Shown in pieces: positions 40,527 through 49,640 of a stretch of 64,000 nt of DNA (position 1 is its first letter; each line of letters opens with the position of its first letter). Under the pieces are notes generated by a model. It was not told the origin of the DNA. It searched no databases and was given only the letters and a program-made list of their open reading frames with translations. The stretch is from the NCBI GenBank assembly GCA_018136815.1, contig CM030931.1, positions 9,807,072-9,871,071 on the forward strand, given 5' to 3'. This DNA is from Isochrysis galbana (taxonomy: Eukaryota > Haptophyta > Isochrysidales > Isochrysidaceae). Made by a program: the position numbers and the translations under genes.

Positions 40527-41228
40527 ATGGACAACTCCTTCACATCGAAGGATGAGTGCTGCAGGGCACCGCGAGCGAACCACGCCATCTCGGCTGCAGC
40601 AGGACTGCTCTCCTCCTCTTGTTGCCTACTCCAGCTGGGCACGAACGCCCTCTCACTGGGCTGTGCTGGATTCAATAAATTTCTCGGCCCGTCGAGGCCG
40701 CAGCTGAGGTTCGTTACAGCTTGTTGGCTGATTGTGCTCTGGATCTTGACAATCACCCGTCGCTGGTCAAAAAGGCAGGCTGCAATCTCTACACTTCTGT
40801 GTGCGGGTCTAACTTTCATGCCCGAGGTTCTGCTCGCGGCAGGCGGCCGAGCTTTTGCTCCATCTATGGCGAACACCTTCTCCATCAGGCTCAACATCGA
40901 TGGCATGGGCTGTGAGGCTTGTCAGTGGCATGTCCGTTCTGTTTTGGAGCGGACAGCAGGTGTTGTAAGCTCAGATGTCGATTTCAATCGCGGCATTGCG
41001 AAAGTTGTGGTAGCCGAAGGATGGGGTTTCAACATCACACAGCTCGCGTTGATCCTTAAGCAGGATGGCTACGAGATCGTAGGTTCAGAGGGCTCTTCGG
41101 AGGATGTCGACGTCGTAAGAGTGCGTGTCACTGCAGCCGAGGAGCATGAGGATGGCAGTTCCTCAAGACGGACCACTTCTTTGACAATGGGACAAGACGG
41201 AGACCAGACGCTAAGAGACGAACTTTAA
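40527..41228 (+). CDS. MerT-like membrane protein with C-terminal HMA domain, copy B
   Basis: A single exon of 233 residues from the ATG at 40527, the first ATG of this frame. It shares with copy A the block LLSSSCCLLQL, LSLGCAGFN and LGPSRP, a following pair of membrane segments, and an HMA domain with GMGCEAC (about 128-195). It lacks copy A's N-terminal extension and intron, so the two products may sit in different membranes. The tail after the HMA domain is acidic. Overall similarity between A and B is moderate and concentrated in the Cys motifs. Confidence 0.75.
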   Translation: MDNSFTSKDECCRAPRANHAISAAAGLLSSSCCLLQLGTNALSLGCAGFNKFLGPSRPQLRFVTACWLIVLWILTITRRWSKRQAAISTLLCAGLTFMPEVLLAAGGRAFAPSMANTFSIRLNIDGMGCEACQWHVRSVLERTAGVVSSDVDFNRGIAKVVVAEGWGFNITQLALILKQDGYEIVGSEGSSEDVDVVRVRVTAAEEHEDGSSSRRTTSLTMGQDGDQTLRDEL

Positions 41229-41633
41229 CGTTTCTTCTCAGGTTTCTTTGAAGGCCAAGATGTAGGTAGTAGCGGCGAGGTGTTGGATGGATGAGGGGGG
41301 CCTCGATAGCGGAAAACACCAAAGCATGGGGAATCGCCTGGTCATTGGCATCACTGCTAGTAACAATGGGAACAACACACTCTCAGAACAGTCACACTGA
41401 TAACGGTCCTTCTCCCTAACAGCTACCAATGAACGTATGTTCCGGGTGCGAGCCGTCATGACTCAGGATACGCGGGTTGGGCTTCGAGATGGGAAGTAAG
41501 TCTGGATGACGCATGGGCTCGAGGGGAGGGAGTTCTAGGGCTGGTGCTAGGGGGGTTGTGCGCGTAAAGACACTACGACGCTGGGGAAAAAAATTGAAGG
41601 TTCTGGCTACTACTGCTAGGTAGCTATTCAACT

Positions 41634-41850
41634 ATGGTTGCGATGGAGCACGCCGCCGCGACTCCCCTCTCCTTCGGGCCCCTCGCCGAGCAGGGCGCCC
41701 CCATAGTAGTACTACCCATGGAGCGCGCAGTCGCTGGCGAAGCGACCGCGTCCGCCCGCGGAGGCCGAGCAGGCCAAGAGACCACAAAAACCGACAGGCC
41801 AGAAACGAGGAGGCCAGCAGGCCTCCTCCACACACACACCCCACGGGAGG
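41634..41850 (-). repeat. MITE copy, uninterrupted
   Basis: Reverse complement reads TCGCCAGCGACTGCGCGCTC, CATGGGTAGTACTACTATGG, GGGGCCCGAAGGAGAGGGGA and GTCGCGGCGGCGTGCTCCAT. It is the empty-site equivalent of the MITE at 51376-52585, which carries a hAT-like insertion at the CGAAGGAG site. Confidence 0.75.
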
Positions 41851-42059
41851 CAGCCAGCGTGCTAGGTGCTAGTGCTAGGGGCATACTCCAAGCTCCAAGG
41901 CGAAAAAGACACAGAGCACAATAGCGCTCTAGGGAACTAAATTAAGTTATTAATGTTATATCCTAGATCCTAGCCAACCCCATTGGCTAATCGGACACAA
42001 CTTTTCAGTCCCGGAATCCCGCCATGCCTGACGAGCCAGGTGCCCGAGTGGTAGGGGTA

Positions 42060-42180
42060 GGCGGCGATGTCCTTTTTTTTCTGCCCAAATGTCCAAAAAA
42101 AATGTCTCGGGACATCCAAATTTCGCACCCAAATGTTCCCTAAAATGTCCATTAGACATGCATGAATTCTAAATGTCTAG
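42060..42180. repeat. Cluster of AAATGTCC / GGACAT motifs
   Basis: About eight copies of (A)ATGTCC, ATGTCT or their complements within 120 bp, for example AAATGTCC at 42087 and 42142 and GGGACATCC at 42110. Adjacent 41230-42060 and 42180-42550 hold no recognised gene. Confidence 0.5.
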
Positions 42181-42556
42181 TCGCGCACCTACGCATCTAT
42201 ACATGCATTAGTCACGCTCTCAACCTCGTCGTCCTCCTCGTGGTTGCCGTCCTCGCTGTCGTCCTCGACACGCTCGCTGGCGCGTTCGTCGCTCGAGGCG
42301 TGGGATGCGGCGCGGCGAGTGCGCACGCGCGGACCTGAGCGAGGCAAGGGGCGCTGGTGAGTGAGGCAAGCCGGCGCGCGTGTAGCGTGCACTCAGCAGG
42401 CAGGCAGTGAGGAGGGGGGGGGGGGGGAGGGGGGAGGGGGGGAGGGCGCACGCACACATCACTCTGCGCGCCGCTGCCGAGCTCTCTGAGTCCGAGGTTG
42501 CGGCCGACGCTGGAATATTAGAGTAAACGAGCCTGTTATTCACGTATCCAAACCCT

Positions 42557-42740
42557 GCCCGAGTTGAAGAATGCAACCATGTGGGCGTCCGACTGCTGAC
42601 GTCCGCCCTTGCACGCGCATGGGCAGCACGCCGGGTGGATGGCGACGTCTTCAGAAGACTTCACATCATTTCAACGCCGTTTGCTTCAAAGGAAGAAGCA
42701 AGCAATTCCCCAGGAGTTTGCAGGATGCACTTCGCCCCAG
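42557..42740 (-). repeat. Right arm of the inverted 185-bp duplication
   Basis: Reverse complement of 38346-38538. The flanks diverge abruptly on both sides (CTCGGGCAGGGTTTGG here against CTCGGGCAGCGGGCATGG on the left). Confidence 0.85.
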
Positions 42741-43338
42741 TGACCGCCACTCCACCTGCAAGCGTGTGAATGAGCTGCAGCATGCGCGTGATCATGGATT
42801 GAGAGATCGCGGCGTCGTCATAGCTCGCCAAGGAGGTGCGGTTCAGGAGATGGATGTCAACTGTGTAGAGCTCCCGATTCCCCTCTCGCTGGAGGCTCTC
42901 GGCCGCGCTCTTGGTTGCCGCGGACCACGACCGTGCAAAGTCGTACTTCCAGTCGCCCAACAAGAGCTGCCGGGGGTGCTGGATGCAAAAGGCCGCGGTG
43001 GTGACCGGTGCCTCCGAAGACTCCTCAAGAGTGGCGCGGACAAGGAGGCCGCAGCGATCACGGGCGGCGGGGAGGTGTCCCCCTGGGCGGCGGCGGTGCG
43101 CGAGGGCCACGACGGGTGCGCTCAGGCGCTGCGCGCGGGTTTTTTTTTGCGTTCCTTTAGGGAATGTGTTGCGGATGCACTTGCGGCACCACAAATTGCT
43201 ACAAGTTTGACGACAAACTTGGGCAGTCAGCTACAAGAACAAGAATCCCGCAAGTTTTGCCGACAAATTTGGGCGAATTCGGCTAAAAATGTTTACCTGG
43301 CCCTAACGCTTGCTCAACGTTGGTCTTGCGAACCTTGA
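42571..43338 (+). CDS. Open frame with one ankyrin-like repeat, doubtful
   Basis: The 255-codon frame includes the duplicated segment and, at codons 140-200, CLRRLLKSGADKEAA followed by VSPWAAAVREGHDGCAQALR, which fits one and a half ankyrin repeats (G-x-SPW-x-AA-x-x-GH). The opposite strand (43194-42661) is also open and protein-like (TVDIHLLNRTSLASYDDAAI). One strand must be a shadow. The ankyrin match favours plus, the longer balanced composition favours minus. A decayed gene is likely. Confidence 0.3.
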   Translation: MQPCGRPTADVRPCTRMGSTPGGWRRLQKTSHHFNAVCFKGRSKQFPRSLQDALRPSDRHSTCKRVNELQHARDHGLRDRGVVIARQGGAVQEMDVNCVELPIPLSLEALGRALGCRGPRPCKVVLPVAQQELPGVLDAKGRGGDRCLRRLLKSGADKEAAAITGGGEVSPWAAAVREGHDGCAQALRAGFFLRSFRECVADALAAPQIATSLTTNLGSQLQEQESRKFCRQIWANSAKNVYLALTLAQRWSCEP

Positions 43339-43808
43339 GCTTGACGACTCTCGCACGGTGTGTCTTCATTTCTACTTGACGGATGCTCCTGCTCCACCCC
43401 AGCATTTCGAAGCCTTGAGGAAGCTGTCGATGGGTGTGCATTGCTTGAAGGAGACCGATGTGACGAACAAGGCTGTGAAAGTCAGCTTCACCACGCCCAT
43501 TGTCGAGCAGTAGGGCGTCGCCATCGTCGACCTCCCTCGAGCGGCTCCTCTGCTCTTTGGGACCAGTGAAGCCCAAAGACTTGATCAAACCCTTCCGACT
43601 CCACGACGACTATTATGGCGACAACATGTACACCATCGATCAGAGGGCAGAGGGGCGTCGTGCGGAGCGTCGAGGAGACACTGGGTCTACTCAAGCAGCC
43701 TTCGTCAAGCCCCGTGAGCATGAACCTCGTCTTTCGTGTGCATCGGGGTACGAAGCTGCCCCAAATCGAGTGAATGGAGTCAGACCACGTGTGTGTTTCA
43801 ACATGTGA
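43310..43808 (+). pseudogene. Possible decayed coding fragment
   Basis: Successive frames read LHFYLTDAPAPPQHFEALRK to a stop at 43513, and then in another frame VKPKDLIKPFRLHDDYYGDN with further text to 43808. Composition is protein-like but no family is recognised and no splice sites join them convincingly. Confidence 0.25.
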
Positions 43809-45094
43809 AGTGTCAAGTTGAGTCAAGCAACCTTCAGGTGACAACGAGAGGTATTAGCAGGGATGGGGATAATTGAACGCTTTTGGTCTTTTTTTAAATT
43901 AAAATCGGCTAGAAACTTCAACAGATACTGACATGTATGAAGAATGATGGTTGGGACATTAGACTGCTTTGAAACACTACCTCAAACTTTTATTATATGC
44001 GTGGTCGCGGCATGATGAGTGGCAATCACATGCGCACGGCGTGCAGAGGTGCATCCTCTGATTCGTCGAGATTTCGTCAGGCATATTGCACCCAGGGACT
44101 GAATGCCAAAATTAGCCAGCCCGAAAGCGCGCGCCGTAGGTGTTAAACATCGAAAATGGGTCGTGTGTGGTATTATTGTATAAATAAAATACCTATATGG
44201 ACGCTTGATGGCTCCATTCCCATTCGATTGATGTCCCAAGATTGACGGAACGACACCTCAACCCGGAGGGGCGTTAGTGCTAGTGCCAGAGGGGGGGGGG
44301 GGGGGGCGCGAGGCACCCCCCTATAGATTCCTACTCCAAGAGTAGGTTGCACGTTCTATATATTGTAAACACACCTCGTTCTCGAGGCAAATGCGACATG
44401 CAGCACCTCTCAAGGTGCTTCGCCGCTTAAGAGACACTAAAATGGGGGGGATGGGGGGTGCAAAGAATTGCTGGACCTCAGGTTGCACCTTCTCCCCCCA
44501 AAGTAACACGTAGCACTTTAACATTAGTGCGAAAACGCTGCTCGGTCATACTAGCCACACAAGGCCCCCCTTTCCTCCAGTTTCCTGTGCACCTTCAGGG
44601 GTGGGGGAGATTCGATGGCACCATGGGCTCACTTTCGCTTGGCTCCACAAAGGTCGTTTTCCTTTGGGTCTACGTGGTGTCGGCGACGCAATCAACGTGA
44701 TCGGATCATTGAAGCTGTTGTTTACATGAGAAATCAACGCTGTGGCCGACAACCCCCAATCAATCCGTTGACTGGATGCACATGTGCGGCATCAATCAAG
44801 GGCGTATTGCTACCGCCATGGACCATGGAATCCTTCGAAGACACACCGCAGACCACATGGGCACCAATCCTAAGTCCATGCTGCGGCTTCGGAACGTAGA
44901 AACTATGTCATGGCGGCCTTGCCGAGAGATGACCAGCAGAGCCATCGATTTGAGCAACGCGCACTTGCCCTGCAAGGCGTTGGGTATTGTAGTTATTGTA
45001 GTGGGCGTGCACATGTCCTTGGCCATGATGGAATGCCGCATTTCTCAAGAAGACGTTCACTTAACACGCACGTTTCAAGGGTGCAACCCCTCTG
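43809..45094. other. Intergenic, no recognised gene
   Basis: AT-richer DNA with a G run at 44290-44306 and a shortened CCTCAGGTTGCACCTTCTCC repeat end at 44474. Open frames at 44615-45114 show no recognisable family. Confidence 0.45.
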
Positions 45095-45766
45095 TCATGC
45101 TTGCTTGGCCTTGACCACACGATAGCCGACTAACAAGATAGCTGCAACAAGGTACCAGCCCCAGCGCTGCAGCATGCTGCCCTTGCCCGCAGTTGCACCA
45201 TGATTTTGTCTTGAATGGGCAGCTCGAGTTGCACTCCAACTCGTCAGCTTCACCTCCGCTCCATCGGTAGTTGCATGAGTAATGACGAAGGCGTTGTTCC
45301 CAATCACGGCGAATTGAAGAACGCCACCCCGCGATCCAAGCCACTTCGATTCTGACAGCCACATGGAACCCCCGTGCCGTTCGCCAAACTCAAAGTCAAA
45401 GACAGGCTTCAGCTCGGGCTCTGCGATCTCGCCACCCACCTGGCCTTCAAGGGCCTTGGCCAGGTTGAAGCTCCCACTGCGTTGCTCGCTATCAAAGAAA
45501 TCAATCTGCACCTTCAGCACGTTTGAGCGGGACGACTCATCGTCAGCCAGCCGCCCATCCTCATACTCAAAGTAGGTTCCGACCAGCTTGCCTTGGTCTG
45601 ACTGCAGGCTGTATCGAGCACGCGTGGTCTCGTCACCTCGCATGCGCTCGAGGTCCCACTCTCCCTCAAGGAAGGAGTGGAAAGACCACGGGCTCACTGC
45701 GCCGGCTAGGTCCGCGAGGAGCAGCAGCGCAAAGGCGGCATACCACGCGGCCGCGCGCCTAGGCAT
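45095..45766 (-). CDS. Single-pass ER membrane protein, lumenal beta-rich domain
   Basis: 223 residues from the ATG at 45766, which is preferred over upstream frame because it gives a clean signal peptide (MPRRAAAWYAAFALLLLADL, cleavage near AGA-VS). The lumenal part (about 25-190) opens FLEGEWDLERMRGDE and continues with alternating strands such as LVGTYFEYEDG and GGVLQFAVIGNNAFVITHAT, reminiscent of a lipocalin- or beta-barrel-like fold. A single membrane segment (WGWYLVAAILLVGYRVV) is followed by KAKQA at the very end, a KxKxx dilysine signal for COPI retrieval to the ER. No named family is recognised. Confidence 0.7.
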   Translation of the reverse strand: MPRRAAAWYAAFALLLLADLAGAVSPWSFHSFLEGEWDLERMRGDETTRARYSLQSDQGKLVGTYFEYEDGRLADDESSRSNVLKVQIDFFDSEQRSGSFNLAKALEGQVGGEIAEPELKPVFDFEFGERHGGSMWLSESKWLGSRGGVLQFAVIGNNAFVITHATTDGAEVKLTSWSATRAAHSRQNHGATAGKGSMLQRWGWYLVAAILLVGYRVVKAKQA

Positions 45767-45849
45767 TCCGGCGAGCGTGGCCCTCGGCAGCCAAGCGGGA
45801 GAGGCGAGGACAGGGCGGAGAGAGGGGTGGCGCACACGTTTTCTTTTGG

Positions 45850-45906
45850 TAGAGCTCCTCGGTGCCGCCGCATGAACGGCTCCGTCTGCTGCTCGCCGCC
45901 CTTGCT
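45850..45906 (-). other. Upstream segment shared with the Psb31-like gene (left half)
   Basis: GAACGGCTCCGTCTGCTGCT then CGCCGCCC-TTGCTCACG resembles 49525-49573 upstream of the gene at 49323. The right half of the similarity resumes after the inserted element at 46402. Confidence 0.55.
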
Positions 45907-46401
45907 CACGTGTTAACTGTTTACTGCCGGAGCATGCAAATGGATGCTTCAAACGACATATTTCGTCCTTGCTCGCCAACGCCTTGACGGGTGCCCATGA
46001 GGTGCTGGGGGAGCCTCAGGGACATCCTTCCCCACATTCCCACCCATTTTCAACACAATAGCTCGAGATTGTAGTATGGAATCATGGAGAAAATAGGCCC
46101 GGGGGCGAAGCAGCCATTTGGATGCTTCAGTTTACCAAATAATCCACGTGTGCACGTTAGAAAGAGGTGTGAGAGGTTGAGGGGAGGGCGGCGCGGCGCA
46201 ACGGAGTGGGACTGGGAGGGAGAGGGGGGGGGGGAGGGGGGGGGGGATCGGAAAAAATTTGATCATCTCTTTCTTCTTTCTTTGCGGAAAGCGTCGCTTA
46301 TATCGTTGAACATGTCTTCCTCTCTTCTCTCACCTCAAAAAACCAAACATCGAAGCATCCATTTGCATGCTGCGCTCCCGGCAGTAAAGAGTTAACACGT
46401 G
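45907..46401. mobile_element. Non-autonomous element with about 50-bp terminal inverted repeats
   Basis: The left end CACGTGTTAACTGTTTACTG then CCGG-AGCATGCAAATGGATGCTTC (45907-45950) is repeated in reverse at 46351-46401 with a few mismatches. The 390-bp interior has G runs and no gene. The sequence on either side matches one continuous stretch at 49525-49640, consistent with insertion into a pre-existing duplicated sequence. Confidence 0.65.
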
Positions 46402-46502
46402 TTTGCCTCTCCTCTCGGGGTATCTAGAGCCTAGGTGTATCTTAGACTAGCCTTATAGCTGCTGGGGCGGTAGTGCTAAGATAGTACGCCGGTGCGTGGG
46501 GG

Positions 46503-46543
46503 CTTGTATGCGCTTTTATACACATGTGCGGTACGCATACAAG
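46503..46543. other. Perfect 10-bp hairpin
   Basis: CTTGTATGCG (46503-46512) pairs with CGCATACAAG (46534-46543) across a 21-nt loop. It lies in a gene-free stretch between the TIR element and the recombinase remnant. Confidence 0.7.
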
Positions 46544-46612
46544 GCTCGAGTCACCTGGGCTGAGTACCCCCTCTCCCCTGAAGCACCCTACTGAGAGAAT
46601 ATAGAATCGGCG

Positions 46613-47201
46613 TCAATCAGAAGAGGGCTGGCTGGGTCCAGCCCGGGACCGCGCTCTCCAAGGGCTGGTGCTGGCCCCCGTGGCTATCGCGTCCGCCGTG
46701 CGAAATTGCTGACCCACCGTATCACGGGCGTAAATGCGGGATACATCCGAGTCCCAGCGGCCGCGGGCCCTGAGTTGCTGCTCTGTGCCGCCCGCGTCCG
46801 CCAAGTCCGTCGCGCCGCCTATGCGGAAGCTATGCGCCCCGACTTCGTCGACGCGCAACTGAGACGGGAGGCGCGCCGCCAAGTGCTTGGCATATTGGCC
46901 CAAATCTGCCGTGGAAACGGGGAGTGGCGCCCTAGCTCCGTGCTTGTCTGTCGCCTGCAGGCGAAACAGAGGGCCTTCTCGCGCCCCTGCCCCCGTGGTG
47001 CCTGGCGATCACCGTGGCGTGCTCACAAGCGCTGTCCCCCGGAATGCCCGCGCCGCGGGCCAGCATGTCGAGCATTTCGGCGTCCGGCCACTGCAGACGG
47101 GCGCCTTCGCGGGCGAAGAACTCCGGGACGACTCCCTGCCTCACGGGGTCCACCGCCGAGGAGGGGCGGACCGGTCGGCAGTCGGCGGGATCACGAGGCA
47201 C
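46613..47201 (-). pseudogene. Tyrosine recombinase remnant (Crypton/DIRS-type element)
   Basis: The frame 46903-46613 encodes the C-terminal catalytic box of a tyrosine recombinase: HSFRIGGATDLADAGG (His-x-x-Arg), RARGRWDSD and the nucleophile Tyr in SRIYAR. Upstream, the frame 47201-46932 reads PEFFAREGARLQWPDAEMLD, which probably belongs to the same element in another frame. The first catalytic Arg and the Lys are not found, so the copy is truncated and frameshifted. The C-terminal box most resembles the enzymes of eukaryotic Crypton or DIRS elements. Confidence 0.65.
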
Positions 47202-48717
47202 TACGGCACGAGGGCGAGGGCGAGAACAGACGGGAGGAGCACGAGGGGCGATCGGGCGATGGCGAAGAGCGTTCGGAGGACACCAGGGGAAAACGTCACG
47301 CGCGGGGGGGGGGGGGACGCGCGGGAAAATAATAGACGGGAAAGGGGGCGGAAACTCAAGGGAGCACTCGGGGGAAAGGCGGGAGGGAGGAGAAGGGAAA
47401 GGGCTTTCGCGGGGGGAGGGGGCCGATCGAGATAGCGCGAAGGGGAGGGAATCGGGGCGCTACGGACGGGGGGAGTCGCGCGGGGAACCTAGTCGGGGCG
47501 TATAGGGGGAGGCAAGTGTACAAGGCCCCTTCCTTACCCGCAACACTGTGTGCTTGTGGAAATCTGAAGAGAGGGCTGTGCAAGAAACTTTTCTTCAAGA
47601 AAAGGGAGTGTGTTGTGCGTCGAAGGAGTGCCTCTTCTGGGCTCCTAGAGGTGTCTGAGAGTGGTGTGAGTGCCGGAGCACCTCCCACCGATGTCGGGGC
47701 ACATCCATGAGGCTCGTCGGTTGGACGCGCACGCATGTTGAATGCCATTGTAAGTAAGCACTTCAACAACCATTTTTAATAATTAGCGCATGTCGGCCGA
47801 GCTCTCTACATTTCATGATGCAGTTTGAGCACCTTCTAGAATCTTAAGTGCACGATTTTATAGTGCCTAATAGAAATGGGGCACATCCATAAAGCTCATG
47901 CCTCTAGTTTAAGGACAGAACTTTCCAACCGTAATGGGAGCCGGGGGTTTGCGAGGGGGGAGATTTGTAGGGATGCATATGTGTATGTGTCTTGTGCCAT
48001 CACTTCAAGGCGTGCGGGCAGGTGCGCTGAGGGGTGTCGTGATAGTACCGGGCTAGTGGCAGTAGTGGTACTAACGCTCAGATGTTTTATGATTATTATT
48101 TCAAGTGTCAAATGCTTTTAAAACGCGCTCGGTTTGCTCTGACCAATGATTGAGCCCCGAGCTACCTTTGCGCTAGCGCCAGTTGGATTGCAGTATAGGT
48201 GACATCAAGTGACAGCTAATCAATAGCCAATGCATTGCTTGGTTGCTCTCCTTAGACCGCAAGGCCACACCATGTTCAAGTTAGCGTCGAACCACTTCAT
48301 GCCCTCGGCGGTGCGCAATGCGAGACACTGTCCTGATGTGATGTGTGTTTGATGAGTACAATGTACGCATTCTTCAACGTGAAGCAATTGGCTAATCATG
48401 TGTCTGTTGTTGCCAGACAATGCATATCCTCCAGTCGAATCTCATTGCGAGCTCACACAATTCGAGTTGCTAATGCCAAGAAGAGCAAGCAGCAAAGGTC
48501 ACGTCCATCAAGACTGATTTAGAGGTCGCCCACTCCAAACTGTTCTTGCAGGCGAGAAGGCTCAAGCGCCACAAAGTCCAGAACATGTTGACGCAATGTG
48601 GAACTTGCGGATGGCACGTCTCCCTTTGCGCTTGCCTTGGCCTACGTGCACGGTTCGAAGAGAGGGATGCGTGAGCCTAAGAAGTGAAAATGCGAACCAT
48701 TGGATGAGCTTGAAAGG
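47202..48717. other. Intergenic, no recognised gene
   Basis: G-rich to 47500 (GGGGGGGGGGGAC at 47304), then mixed DNA. Includes a short inverted pair ACTTTTCTTCAAGAAAAG at 47585. No supported gene or RNA. Confidence 0.45.
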
Positions 48718-49323
48718 TCACGGGCAGCGCACCAGCTTGTCGATCGACTTCAGATCCGCTAGCACGAGTTTATTCAGAGACTCAGCTTTCGTTTTGGTCT
48801 CCCCATCAAGATCCTTTGTCGCAGATTCCATCAGCTCCTTACGGATAGAATTTTCCCAACCACGTGCAAGCTCCGACAGCTTCCCATAGTTCTCAGCTTC
48901 GGCCTATGCACGAGGTGGGCACGAGGAGACCCCTGTCAGGGGCCGCACCATGAGCTACAGCTAGATAGCTGCGCTCACCAGCTTATCAAACTCGACAGTC
49001 TGGGTCGCGCGAGAGCGCAGTGCCTCAAACTTGCCATAGAGCCTCTCGTCCTTGACCTTCTGCGCCTTGATCTTGTTGTACTCATCCATCGTCATGTAAC
49101 CCTTCGACTTGTCTGCCAGGGCGGGCGTGGGCACGACCCCAGCAGCGGCAGCGATTGTGGTGGCCATAAGGGCACGCCCGCATCCGGCGAGGATCTCACG
49201 GCGTGAGGACGCCGCGAGAGTTCGCGCCGTGAGAGCATCGGCGAAAGTGTGTTCGAAGCCAGGACGGAAGCCCAGGGCGAGGCCGATGAGCAGCAGGACG
49301 CGCATCGTTGGGCTAAGCAGCAT
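48718..49323 (-). CDS. Psb31/PsbQ-like thylakoid-lumen photosystem II protein
   Basis: Exons 49323-48979 and 48903-48718 (176 aa), GTGAGC/GCATAG intron of 75 nt. The leader has three parts: a hydrophobic signal peptide (MRVLLLIGLALG) with Phe at the likely cleavage point, a transit-like stretch (TFADALTARTLAASS), and a twin-arginine lumen signal (SRREILAG, hydrophobic core, VPTPALA-DKS). The mature part of about 106 residues is all-helical: YMTMDEYNKIKAQKVKDERL, VEFDKLAEAENYGKLSEL and the C-terminal helix DLKSIDKLVRCP. Size, leader and helix pattern fit the Psb31 extrinsic subunit of red-lineage photosystem II; the related PsbQ family is the alternative. An internal ATG at 49305 is another possible start. 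Confidence 0.65.
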
Positions 49324-49519
49324 CGTGTGGCGGGGTCTGTCCGAAATCCTGCTCTCCTCTCTTCCCTGCTCACTTCTCTCTTTTCTCCCACACTCCTCTC
49401 TTCTCTGGTTGGCCCGCTGCTGCGTCCCCTGCTCGATCTCTCTCTCTCTGTGCGTCGGCAAGATCTCTCGTTCACTTCGCTCCTCGCCGCCGCCAAGTTT
49501 TGTTTTCTTCATCGCCGAC

Positions 49520-49640
49520 ACACGAACGGCTCCCTCCGTCTGCTGTCTGCTGCTCGCCGCCCCTGCTTCACGTCAAACGTGAAACGTGTGTGCCCTCTTC
49601 TCTCTTCAAGGGATATCTAGAGCCTGAGCGTATCTAAGGG
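49520..49640 (-). other. Upstream segment shared with the ER-protein gene
   Basis: GAACGGCTCC, TGCTGCTCGCCGCCCCTGCT, then GGATATCTAGAGCCTGAGCG and TATCTAAGG correspond to 45873-45906 plus 46402-46445 upstream of the gene at 45766. Confidence 0.55.

Noticed and set aside
38925-41228. Mercury-resistance operon acquired whole from bacteria
   Set aside because: No mercuric reductase or regulator is present, one gene has an intron, and the pair is divergent rather than an operon; only MerT-like similarity is supported.
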